Assembly (NCBI RefSeq): GCF_963678635.1
Contig: NW_026971238.1
Coordinates: forward strand, 1 to 64,000
Reading direction: 5' to 3'
Length of the DNA: 64,000 nucleotides
Source of the DNA: Symsagittifera roscoffensis
Taxonomy: Eukaryota; Xenacoelomorpha; Acoela; Convolutidae
A program made the translations under genes and the position numbers. This document shows, in pieces, positions 11,720 through 23,800 of the stretch (its first letter is position 1; each line of letters opens with the position of its first letter). The notes below the pieces were generated by a model that ran no database searches, was not told where the DNA came from, and saw only the letters and a program-made list of their open reading frames with translations.

Positions 11720-11851
11720 TCATTTTTTACTATTGTTTTGGGAGGCATGCGATTCTTTGTCTTTCTGTTTGAACAGCAATGTTAGGTCGCCACTAACTCC
11801 CCTCCAGATGAAGTGTTTTATCGTGCGCAAGTCCCACCCAAGGTCAAGCAC
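11720..11851 (-). CDS. Wdr48: WDR48 exon 14 (terminal exon)
   Basis: Acceptor TTGTTTCAG at 11860-11852, then 43 codons and TGA. It encodes [16 protein letters not shown] and [10 protein letters not shown], the conserved C-terminus of the family. It joins in phase 0 to exon 13 across a 2.15-kb intron that holds the foldback element at 12.9-13.4 kb. Confidence 0.88.
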   Translation of the reverse strand: MLDLGWDLRTIKHFIWRGVSGDLTLLFKQKDKESHASQNNSKK

Positions 11852-14800
11852 CTGAAACAAACAAACTAGCTTCTTACTGTGATTCAATGACAATGCTCTT
11901 ATCTATCAGAGTTTTGGAAAATTTCAAATAGTTCTTTTTCTCATTGCGATCATCGCCTTTATACAGCGTTGTAACCGACAGTTACATTAGTTTAGAGAGT
12001 TAAATCAGCGTTAGTCAAGATTTGTTATGAAACGCAGGACAATTTTTATCTGGATCAACAATTACGTGAACTAGGACAAGGTACTAACTTGAAAAGCTGA
12101 ACTAAAATACCTTTAAAAAAATCAACAGACAAAACTGAATTGCCGGGACACTTGGACGAGTTTATATGGCGACAGAGTTATGGGAAAACCTCAGAATGAA
12201 GAACTTGAAAACAGTTGAACAATTTTTCTTTGCAGTTTCCTCTCGTTTAATCAATGACAAGAGCAAAAACTTTAGAACCCGGTTTCAATACCTTTGCTAA
12301 TAGCAATGCTTGATACAGTGACCAACCTGCACTTTGCTAACACAAGCGTCAAAACTGCAAAAAATAGCTCTGAAACTACAAAGAACAAAAAGTAAGTAAG
12401 ATTGAGAAATTAAACTTGTGCAATTTGACGGTAACAAACTTCCAACCTGGAAGGTAAGAGTCTCAAGAACTCGCTTCAGCGCCCTATACTCTTCCATCCC
12501 TGAGGACACTGGCCACCAATAGGGTGGATAACTCATGCTATTAATTGCCAATGCTATGCAGCTGAAGTTCTATTAATTGAACTTATCAATTTGGTGGTTG
12601 GGCTGGCAAAAAGTGGATTCGTAAAATAAAACTATGCTTGCTAGCTCACTTGTCTAATCAAGCGGTAAATTAACAGACAAAATGTTGGTACACGACCGTT
12701 GCAAAAAAAATAGCTACACAAACTTTGAAAACTCCCAACTTCTACGCCACGCATGCCGAACAAACTAATTAAAATTATTTTGGTTTTTCAAACCAATAAT
12801 GAACCAACCATACAGATATAACATAAGACAAAAACATTTATGCCGCACACATTTTTAGCAAAAAAAAACATTAGCGAAAAATATTAAAGTTCTTTGAATT
12901 TCAAGAGCTGTTCATGATTGGCACTTCGGCAGCGTTAACCAAATTCAAGACAACTGGATCAATGCGTCATTGTTTTATTCCACTGGGAAAACAAAACATA
13001 GCCAGCTTACAGTTGGAAAAGGATAATGAACGCAACGAAACAAAAACTGATGTATTTTTTGGAAAAAAAATCAACTTTCGAAATTTAAAGAAAAAATATA
13101 TACCCTCATCGCTCTTTGAATTTCTATCAAAACAGCACTGCTCTTGGAAAAAAAGCATCGTTCTTGAAATTAAAAGAGCGTTGAGGGCACATATTTTTTC
13201 TTTTTATTTCGAAAGTTGATTTTTTTGCAAAAAAAAACAAGTCAGTTTTTTTCTGTTTCGTTGCGTTCATTATTCTTTTCCAACAGAAAGTTGGCTATGT
13301 TTTGTTTTCCCAGTAGAATAAAAAAAATTACGCATAAATCCAGTTGTCTTAAATTTGGTTAATGCCAAGAAAAAAGTGCCAATCATAAACCGTTCTTGAA
13401 ATTCAAAGAACTTTAATCTGCTTTAGTTTTTTGAAAAGTTGCAAAACTTTCAATTAATTTTTGAGAAACCCACTTTGCGAAAACTGGATCAATAAGTAAA
13501 TTTTTAACTTCGCTGGAAAATCTGAATATTCAAATCCACTTTCGAAACTAGAAGTCGATCACGTTTTCATGACCTTTACACTTTTGCAGTTCGATTGTGG
13601 AGTTCGAATTCCTTTTAACAAAGGAAAGGAACTGGACTTAAAAAAAATCAAAAGTCAAACAGCAAAAAAAAAGTAAATATGAGAGCTTGAACAATCTTTA
13701 AGACTTTCCCTAAAAAAAGAAATCATCCCGACCTATGTTAAAGTCTGAACTACGTTCATAGACGCATAATCAAAACAGATATGAGAACTGTTGCCTCAAA
13801 TAGTTTAATTGATTTGGTTAACTAGTTTGTTAACATGGAAAAAAGCCTTCCTTCCATTTGAAACCACTTGGCAGTGACAAGCGTAATATTAACTTACTGA
13901 ACAAATGGTTGTGAAAAGATATTGCGCGGTTTGCAAATCCTAAAACTTTTACCAAAAAAGTGACAGAAAAACACAACGACTCCTAATTAGAGCGCTCAAA
14001 CTAACCACGTCATTGCATATTAGCTCAAGTGCGTCCACTTCCTCATTCATCTCTTCTGCAGTCAACTGAGAGCCCCCATGATTACCCCCCGTGGAATTAT
14101 TTGCACTCCCTCCTCCCCCATGAGTGCTGTAGTGGTCTTGAGCAGACGACTCTGGTCGCAACACTTTCTCCACCACGTGTTCTAATATCTTCCGCACAGG
14201 CAACAGGTCGTTTGCGGAAAGACGATCTCTATTATAATTACACAATCACTCTAGATGAAATGAGATCAGTTAACATTTAACTAAAGCTGAATATTATTAA
14301 TCAAAATTATTTATCTTGCGAACCATTAGAATAATTTTAAACGCTGAAGATTTTGATCGGCGATGTAAAGAGTATCATCAAAAACGCACATGGGCAACTC
14401 ACTTTTTGTTGTTGCAAATCTTCAAATTGCAGCTTGGGTGAGGCAGCAGAAAAAATGCCAGTTTGTGAAATTTTGGTGCTATCATCTGAAACAAAACTTA
14501 CGTATGAATACAAGAAATTTTTTAAGCCAGCTACGGTAGTTTGAGAGAAGACTCTATACTCGATGTATTTTGATTTCAATTGAGGATTTTTTACGTTATT
14601 AAGAAGTTCCCCATTTTTGCAATAAGGTGAGAAATAGTTAACAAGATCCGACAACTGGATTTAAAATGGACGACTTTTTTATTTGCTGAATTCAGAAAAT
14701 GAAAATACAATTTTGAAACAGTCAGAATTGAGTATAAGCCACATTTGCCAATTGTGAAAAAAAAAATTTGGCAAGCAAAAATTTCTGAACAGGCAATTTT

Positions 14801-17800
14801 CGGTTTTACTAGCAGGTGAATTACCTCGATTACAATCTCCTTGATCCATTCTGGCAGTGCATCCTTCAGAGTCTGGGACTCGATGTCTCTCTCACAACTG
14901 GGGATGAGGAATCTCGCAATCGCCTTCCCAGACGGCATCTGACAGAACACAACACAATACACACTTATGTTAAAATAGGGGTCAGACCATCTAAGTCAGT
15001 GAGCAGCCATTTTTTTCACTTTCAATTTAAAGAGATATTTACTTTGAAAATTCGTCAGTTGAAGCGACTATTTCAATCAAAAAGCTTGATTTCATCTTCG
15101 ATGGTCTTACACAAGGACCTCTTCGTTCAGAATCTGTGAGGAACAATAGTGGTTTAAATCCAAACCTCGTTTATAATGAGCACAGTGTGATCAGGAAGGG
15201 AGAAGAAATTGTTTCCGAGGTACTTCAGCTGAATTCCACCTCCCAGTGCTGCCGCCTCACTCTCGTTACTGTCTCGTCTCCTTTCTCCCTCGGTGGCGGA
15301 CGCCGAATTGGGTGCAAACTGTCTGCCAGAGTTTTCCTGCTCAGCCGCCGCAGCCAATTCCATCGTGATCTTCATGGCGCCACTTTCCGGCCACCGTTCG
15401 AACAGCGCTTGTAGCATCAGACAGGCAAAATGCACTGCAAAAAAAATCATTATATGAATTAATGCGTGGTCGGGAATCTATCGTGCAAAGTACACAGTCG
15501 AAGCGGAGCTTCGCCCACTTGCGATACATCACAAAAAAAGCATGGCGAGCGAGCCAAAAAATGAGAGTCACGACATCGAAACTTGAAAACCAAGAAAAAA
15601 CACTGAATCTAGCGAAATTTTCAGTTCACGATTTTGCTTCATTGTTAGGCAAGCATGTCAGTAAATACCATTGCCTGCGCTAAATTCGCATGAAACCAAA
15701 ATTCACAAAACAGCACCTAAGCCAACAACATAGGGTTAGACACTCTTGATTAAAAATGACGTCATAAAAATTAAGAAAGCGTGAAAAAAAACCGGTTTTG
15801 GTAACCAGTACAAAAAAGACAAAAATCGATAAGAACGGGCATCGAAATGCAATCATGCTCAAAATATTTCAATTGGGAGTCCAAGGAGATCAATTCGAAG
15901 AACAAGGTTTTCTGCTGATCTAAAATGTAACTAATATTTATACAGGCGAAGCTCTACTTCGCAAACAAACGAGCGACAGAAAACAGCCTTAAATATTAAA
16001 TGAGAAAAATTAAAAATCAACTGCGATTTAGTTGAACTTTACATATGGGTCGGATTTAAAAGTATGACCTTACTGGCCATTGAAACCAACGTAACCTTAG
16101 TCACCAATAAAGCAGCTACAGATGCTATTGAATTGCACATGTTATACAGCAAAAACGCCACCACAAGCAAATGTAACTACCGTTTATTGCGCATCGAAAC
16201 GGCCAAATGAATAGAAACCTCAGCTTTGAACAAAAATTCACCAATGCAAGTACCCACACTTCAGACAAACTACTTCGTACGAGACCCAAAATACCCAATC
16301 TCCCTCTTTCAATTAGCCCAACTTTTTCACCGCAATAGACTTAACATGCCATCATGGATAACAAAACTTCCTGATCCCTCAGCCCGGATGGTCTATCAAT
16401 ATCTACTACAAACACTTCGGTCTTTTAACATTTGAACAATTAAACTCTCCCGCCGAGCAAGAAACAAAAAACTTGGATTACTTTTGACCCGACTTAGTAC
16501 TGCCACTAACTGCAAACAGTCCGCTGATAAGTGCGCAGAATAAGAGTCCTGAAAATCATAGCATGTTCAACCTGGGGAAAACCTAAGAAACTACTTGCAA
16601 ATTACAAAGCCCTCATGCTAGATTGCGTCTCCACTGCATGGTACCATCCTGCCAGAAACACCTCATCTCCTGCAGGCTACCCAAATCAAGCTCTTCCGGT
16701 TATTATTAGTTCTACCCTCATGAGTTCCACTGCCCATCTGAACAGTGAAGTGTAAATACCAAGCTCCAAAAACGACCACTCTCTCTCAAATTCAGCTTTT
16801 TCAGCTCTACCCTCCGTTCCCATTCCCCTATTTTTTCCACACTCACCCTTTCCACCTCACCAATTACTCCCCTCTATTCTTGACAGCTTCAAAGACGAAA
16901 CCTCTAAACTTGTCTAATTAATCTTACAGCGAAAACCCTCCCGTAGATTTCAATAACCGAGATGAGGTATCCTTTGCTTGAAAATATTTTAAACCTATTT
17001 TTAAACTAAACCACCCAAAGCAAGTAACTAAAATCCTTGCCGAAGCCCTTCCCTCAAAAGTTTTATGTATCCCTTCTCCCAAATTTGACCCCTCAGAATA
17101 ATCGGTCTTCAGAAATAAACCGCTGTAAGCTCTACCAAAACCGGTCCGGCTATAGCCGACTTTCAAAAACTTACATTTCCGGACTATACATATCCCTTTT
17201 TATCTATTCCCAACCTGTTCCCCTTTTTATCTATTCCCAACCGGCTCCCTTGCCCCCACGTTACTTGCAACCTTCTCAACTGGTCCCAAAACCCATCCCA
17301 TCTTTTCCCTGCAGACCTGGTGCTTTGTCCGATGGATGCCGCGAAGTTTCTATACCTGGAGACGGACGAGCCGAACGTGATCCCGGCAAACAACAATAAC
17401 AAAATGAGTCTCTTCGCTAGGTCACGATGGCTTGAAAATCCTGAAACACTAGCTGCCAATTTAGCAGAAAACAGATGCTATGAACTTTCTAATGCAACAA
17501 AGTCGTTATAGCAAAAGTCCTATCAAAATAATAGAGTCAAACTATTACACTACGCTCGCTAGCTCGTTTAGTAAAATGACTTAATTATGATTCGTTGGTC
17601 AAACTCTGCAAAGAAAGTTAGGAAAAAATGACAAACTTTTTTTGACAAAATTTCAAATCGTCTCCTGCTTTAAAAATTTCTTTCGCGCATTCATTTGCTC
17701 TAATTTTCAAACGCAGCCAATAGACAGCTAGAAAGGAGCAATGAACGCAAGTAAACAGAAAAAAAAACAATTTGTTGAAAAATCACAACTTTCGAATCTC

Positions 17801-20800
17801 AAAGAAAAAAAATAGATGCCCTTTAAGCTCTTTGAACTTCTAGAACAATTTATGCTTAGCGCTTTTTAGATAACATTAACTCAGCTTGAGATAATTAGAT
17901 CAATAGGTATAGTTTTCATTCCACTCGAAATCTAAAAATTAAATTCCACTTTCGAAACTAGAAATTTTTCACGTTTTTTCAAGCTATTTCCACGTTCGTA
18001 TTTGGAGAGTGCTATTTACGTAAATTTCAGCAGATGAATTTCAATTGACCTCAAAAAGTGCATAAATACCTACAAGCAGTCATAAATGCATTAATATGTA
18101 TGAATGCACATCTGTGGTTGTTAGAGCGTTTCAAGAAAAAATCACCAAGACCTATATAAGTCTTCACTACAACGTCACCAAAAATTTCCTGAAAAAAAAA
18201 CACCAAGAACTATATCAAGTCTTCACTACTACGTTCATTACTGATAAAAAACATTTAAAAATTTCCATATCCAGATCCAATTTAAAAAAAAACAGAAAAT
18301 AAAATAATGAAAGCCGCAAAAAAGACTCCTTTATGGGCAATATAGATGTTCACAATACTTTGACGCACTTACCGAAAAACATAACTCAGACAGCAAGTAA
18401 AAACTTTCCAGAAAACAGTCACTTTTAATCGCAAAAATTACCAACTAAAAAATTTAATCTTAACAATTTTCAACACAGAGGCGAAGCTGCGCTTCGCAAA
18501 CACTTGGGAGAAACTGACCGAAAAGCAGTTCTATCAAGTGAAATAAGAAAAAGTAGAAATCCGCCTCGAATTCGCAAAACTCGACAACGTGTCGGATTCG
18601 AATCTACGACCTAGCAAATTTGAGTCTCACCCACTAAGCACTCAGCCACGGATGCCGAAAATTACCAAAAACTAAGCGCCAATAAAGCAGCTACATATGC
18701 TAACGAATTGCCAATTCGATGCAGCACAAGTAGCATCAAATACAATAAGACACAATTTTGCATATAATAAATGGAAATCATTAGGCCAAATTATGTATAA
18801 ATTATGAAATTCGAAAAATTGCGAGAGATACATTGAGATGGAAAATTTCTGAGATCGAACTTTTTATCATTGTACTGGTGTTTGAAACAAATAATTTTTT
18901 CGGTTCATTTGATGAAATAAACATGCATCAACTGTGTTAATTTTCTACTAATCAAACGTCTAAGCACATGACATCATACTGCTACCACAAACTACCACTT
19001 CAAAAGTATCACATTCATTTTCGAACTAGGTTGGAAAAAAATAAAGCTCATACTAATACACTTTGCTTCGCAAGTGTAAAACATAGCCGATCGAAGATTG
19101 GAAAAGAGTAATGAACCCAAGTAAACATTTTAAAAATTTATGATGAGCGCTTTTTGATAACATGAACCCAACAAAAGAAAACTTGATCAATAGGTCAACT
19201 TTTTATTCCACTGGAAACCTCTTTCGAAACTAGAAATCGTTCATGTTTTTGCGCCATTTCCAAGTTCGTATTTAGAGAGTGAAATTTACGTCACTTTCAG
19301 AAGATGAATTTCAATTGAACTCAAAAAGTGCATATATACCTCAGTGCGTTCATAAATGCATCAATAAGTATGAATGCACTTCTGTAGTTATTAGAGACTT
19401 ATGAGGTTTTTCCTTAAAAAAAAATCAGCAAGACCTATGAAAGAGTCTTCACTACGTTCATTACTTTTAAAAGACAAAAACAAAATAGAGGCTAAGTTGC
19501 ATTTCGCATACACAAGCAAAAATATCGCCGATAGCGCTACTGGGAAAAACTGAATAAGTAAAACTTTGAGTCTACAAAATTTCTTAAGTGACCAACGCCA
19601 ATTATGAGTCTACAGAACTGCTAAGTGTCGCAATACAATTATGACGCATTTGCAGTACCAGCCAATTTGAAAATAAATAAACCAACTAACATGCCTCAAT
19701 TTATTGAGCGGACGCATTTTAACTAATATACGAAAAAGTTCATTAAAAACATGCGACCCTGCTGAAGTTCGAACCCTCTTATTTTGCTGCTGGTCTCCTT
19801 CCTTCTACGCTACAGAACCATAACACCTTGACGCTAAAGTGCTATTTGTAATACAATAGTGTGTGTAATCCTTAGCATTTGCTGTACTTAATCGCTGGAT
19901 ATTGATCAAAATGAACTCTTTCAGAATGAACACTAACATTTGCGACTTTTGCGTATCCAGTCATTCAGCTAAGCACCCTTTTCTATTTATTAGACTTAAG
20001 ACTTTATGTGATAACCCATGTTCGAGAATGGTAATTGATAACAGGTCTACTGTTAGAGGAACCAATCATCAAACGCTCTCGATTTCTCTCTCATCTCCTA
20101 TGAGATACTTAGGATTTGGTACTACACTCCTGCAATGTCCCCTCTTAGTTATCTTGCCTACTTTAACTCATGTTGCCTTTAGAGAACTAGTCCGGGACAA
20201 TAGAAATCTTTTAATTTGAACCTTTATCGCTTTCTGGATTGTCTCCGTATCTCTGCTTCATGTCGAGTTCCTTCGCCGGGACCCAAGACTGCATGCAGTC
20301 CACTTCATCAATGTGTACACACAGATAGCCCGTCTTCAGATCAACTGAGAACCAAGATGGGACGAAGATGAACTGGAAGTGGTTCTTGATCTCCTCGTCA
20401 AAAGAGGACACTGGTCCAATCACTGAATGTTTTACTCCTGTCAGCACGTCCCATTTGGCTACAACTCCTTCGGAGTCTTGAGTCAAAACGTATCGCTTAT
20501 TATTCAAAACATGGTAGCGAACAAGAGCTGGCTTTCCTGAAAAAAAAAATGACCAAGCAAATGATTCATGTTTGAGCTCAATGATTGAAATGATTACTCG
20601 AAATTTTACCTTCAATTACGTAGCTCGCTTTTATGTTCTTGAACACATACGTTGGTCTAGGTTGATCTGAGTTAGTGTTATCTAGAATTGATTCATACTC
20701 ATTTTCGCCATCATCAGCGTAATGTGTCGTTGTGTAAGTCTCAGATGGAATATCCTAAAAACAATAACACGTCAATTTAAAGCTTCCTTAAAAAAGTCCT

Positions 20801-23800
20801 AATCAAAGTTCTGGTCACTAACCCACTTATTGATATGTGAAGACGTTGTAGACACCCACAGACTTTTCATGTTGACGTCTCCAAATTGCATGCTTAGAAT
20901 TGGTCGCTTCTCTTGAACAACTTGTCGCGATGCGAACAAGCTGTCAGCTGATGACGTATCGCTAGTGTTCAAAGACGGAGTGAGATCTGTTTCAAAGACA
21001 GCTCCATCTCGTCCCCCAGAATAAACCATTGTAAACGCTGGATCCGCCTAAAAAAAAAACAACAAACAATTACAGAGGCCAAGCGGAGCTTCGAACCACA
21101 TGCGATACAAGCAAGCATATCATAACGCGCTAGCAAAAAATGAGACAGAAGTCACTATTCAGAAAAAAAATCGGAAACTGTAGAAAAAAAAACTTAAATG
21201 TGATACATTTTCATAAGCTTAACTCAACTAATGTTCAATTTCACTCAAACAACGTCGACAAAGCGCACAACAGCGTTGAATCAGCATGCAGTTTTTTTCG
21301 AGCAACCAATTAGCCAAAAAAACCACCCGTTGAGCCGAAAACGAAATTGCGATGAAACAAGGTGCCCAGCTTAAGCTGGAGATACCTGTGCCATATTTTT
21401 AGAACATGTACTAATTTGGGACGAAATGAGTAATTAAATAAGCAAATTGGATTTTACCCGACTATTTTAAAACTAAAATAAGGGATTAACCGCTTATGAA
21501 GGGGAATTTCTTTCTACCCATTTTTTGAACTGAACACGGTATCAAATTTGGCACGTTAAAAGAATGCAAAAAATGGACTTTTCCTAAGGTCATACCGTCT
21601 TTTCTAGGCAAAAGAAGGAATATGGTGTGACCATTTTTGCAGGCAAAATCTTTGCACAGTTCTTCTGATTGAACCATAAGCCTCATAAATGGCGGGCAAA
21701 TTTTGAGACAAAAAAGCTTCAAAAACTATCCAAATCTCACACTTTTGATTTTTATTAAGTTATTTGAAGTTTTGTTGAAATATTAGGGCTCCACTGCCTT
21801 AGCAGGAAAAATTCTCGCAACCTGTTCCTTTGATTGAACCCTTGATTTCAAAGTTGGCAGGGTAGTTTTTAAGAAAAGCCAACAAGTTTCCAAAAAAGGT
21901 CACACATTTGAAACATAGCCAACCATCAGTTTGAACTGAGTCAATGAACGCACGGAAACAGAAAAAAATACTGGCTTAATTTTTGGAAAAACTTCTACTT
22001 TCAAACTTCAAAGAACGTAGCCAACAGACCGTTGGAAAAGATTCAATGAAAGCAAATAGTAAAAAAATGAATTGTTTTTCGAAAATTCAACTTTTGAATT
22101 TCAAAATTAAAATATGGCCTTGAAGCTCTTTAAATTTTTAAAACAAAAAATTATTGGCACGTTTTTGATAAAAAAACTTAACCCAATTTGAGAGAACTGG
22201 ATCAAAATGTAATACTTTTATTCCAAAAAAAATCCCCTTAACACTTTTGCTACTCAAAATCAAATTTGAGCGTGAACAGTAATATTGTATCGTGTCCCGG
22301 ATCCTAAGGGGGGGGGGGGGGGGTCCTTCCTAAGGGGGGGTCCTCACGTAAAGCAAAATCCTAGGAAAGGGGTCCTTATTTTTTTGGAGGACCCCTATCC
22401 TAGGATTTTGTAAACGAAAGAAATTTTCCACCCAAAAAGCAGAAGACCCCCTACTTAGGATCTTGCTAAGTTTAGCTTAACAACAAGGGACACGATACAA
22501 AAATCTTTCTAATTCCAAATTTTGGGGTCCTAATATCATATTAATTGTTATGTTTGTTTAGGGTAAATGAACTTTCGACCTAGTTGAAATTTGTTAGTGA
22601 ACGGGGAATTGACTTTTATGGTATATAATAAAAATTCGCCGGCCATTTTGGCAGCGTAGCTTAACTGTTGGCAGCAGTAAACTAATTCCTTAACTTGACC
22701 TAAATTTTATGGTGAAAAGGCAGTAAATTGAAATTACTCTCAAAAGGCGGCGGCCGTTTCTGGGCAAAATATACCAAAAAAGATAAAATTGTCAAATTTT
22801 GAAATAAGAAAAATGAAATTAGAGGGAACTTGGTGTACTGAAGATATTGATAATGAACATTTACAATTAAGAGTGTTTTCAACCGCAGAAAAAAACTCAT
22901 TTTTCAAATTTAGTAATGAACGCTAAGTCGTCTTCCTCGAAAGGGCAAAGGAAATTTCAAAGAAAGAATACGAGTTGATTTTCAAAGAACAATTTTATTT
23001 GAGTGAGCTTCAACAAATCTCTTGGTGCATTTCTACAAAACAAAAGTATGGTACTGTGAGCGATTTGAATATTGCAGATTATGAAAACGTTTTCGACTAT
23101 TCGTTTGACTTTAAATCATTATGGGTTGATAAAGACTTGGAGAGAAAAATCCGTCTATGTTTCAACAAGCTATCAAAATACAAAAAACTTCCGGTGGTTT
23201 ATTTAATTATTTACCACCGTTATCTTAATGAGTCTAAATGGTATTTGCAAGGTCACTTTTATTTCCACTGGCTTGAAATTCAGCAGGTTGGAGAGGTGTT
23301 GGAAAAAATAAATAATGAAATTGCAAAAAAGCAGAGTAACTCCTATTGATTTGAAAATAATTCACGAAATTTATACGTCTTTGAAACAAACTTATCCTGA
23401 TAATTCTAACCGACGCAACTATTTTCTAGCTGCATGTTCTCTGTTTTTTGTTAGTTCTGATAACCTTAACTACGACATTTTAATTAAGTTGAGACCTTAT
23501 GGTGGCTTGATTGGTATTGATAACTCTTCCTTGGACAAATACTTGAAAAATTCCAAAATTTTACGATTGCACGCTATTTTGCACGATGCGGCCGGATTTA
23601 TACACGAATTTTATCAACAGGGTCCCACGTACTGTTACATGTTGCCCTGGAACTGTAACAACAGCTTATTGGGACATTTGAGTGGAATAGCGTTCTGTCT
23701 TTTCATTAAGTTGAAAAAACCAGAAGTTTATCATTTACTAGAATGCTAGGCGAGAGATCAGTTGTGCTTGACGTGGAAGGCTTTCGTTACAAGAAAAACG

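Noticed and set aside
14337-14654. Longer minus-strand frame at 14.3-14.65 kb ([18 protein letters not shown]) as the WDR48 exon
   Set aside because: It lacks a suitable acceptor and does not restore phase. The overlapping 83-base exon 14485-14403 in another frame matches the family better and fits both neighbours.
19740-19815. Second tRNA-like sequence (GGTTCGAACTTC on the minus strand)
   Set aside because: Only a box B-like match; no convincing box A or cloverleaf pairing.
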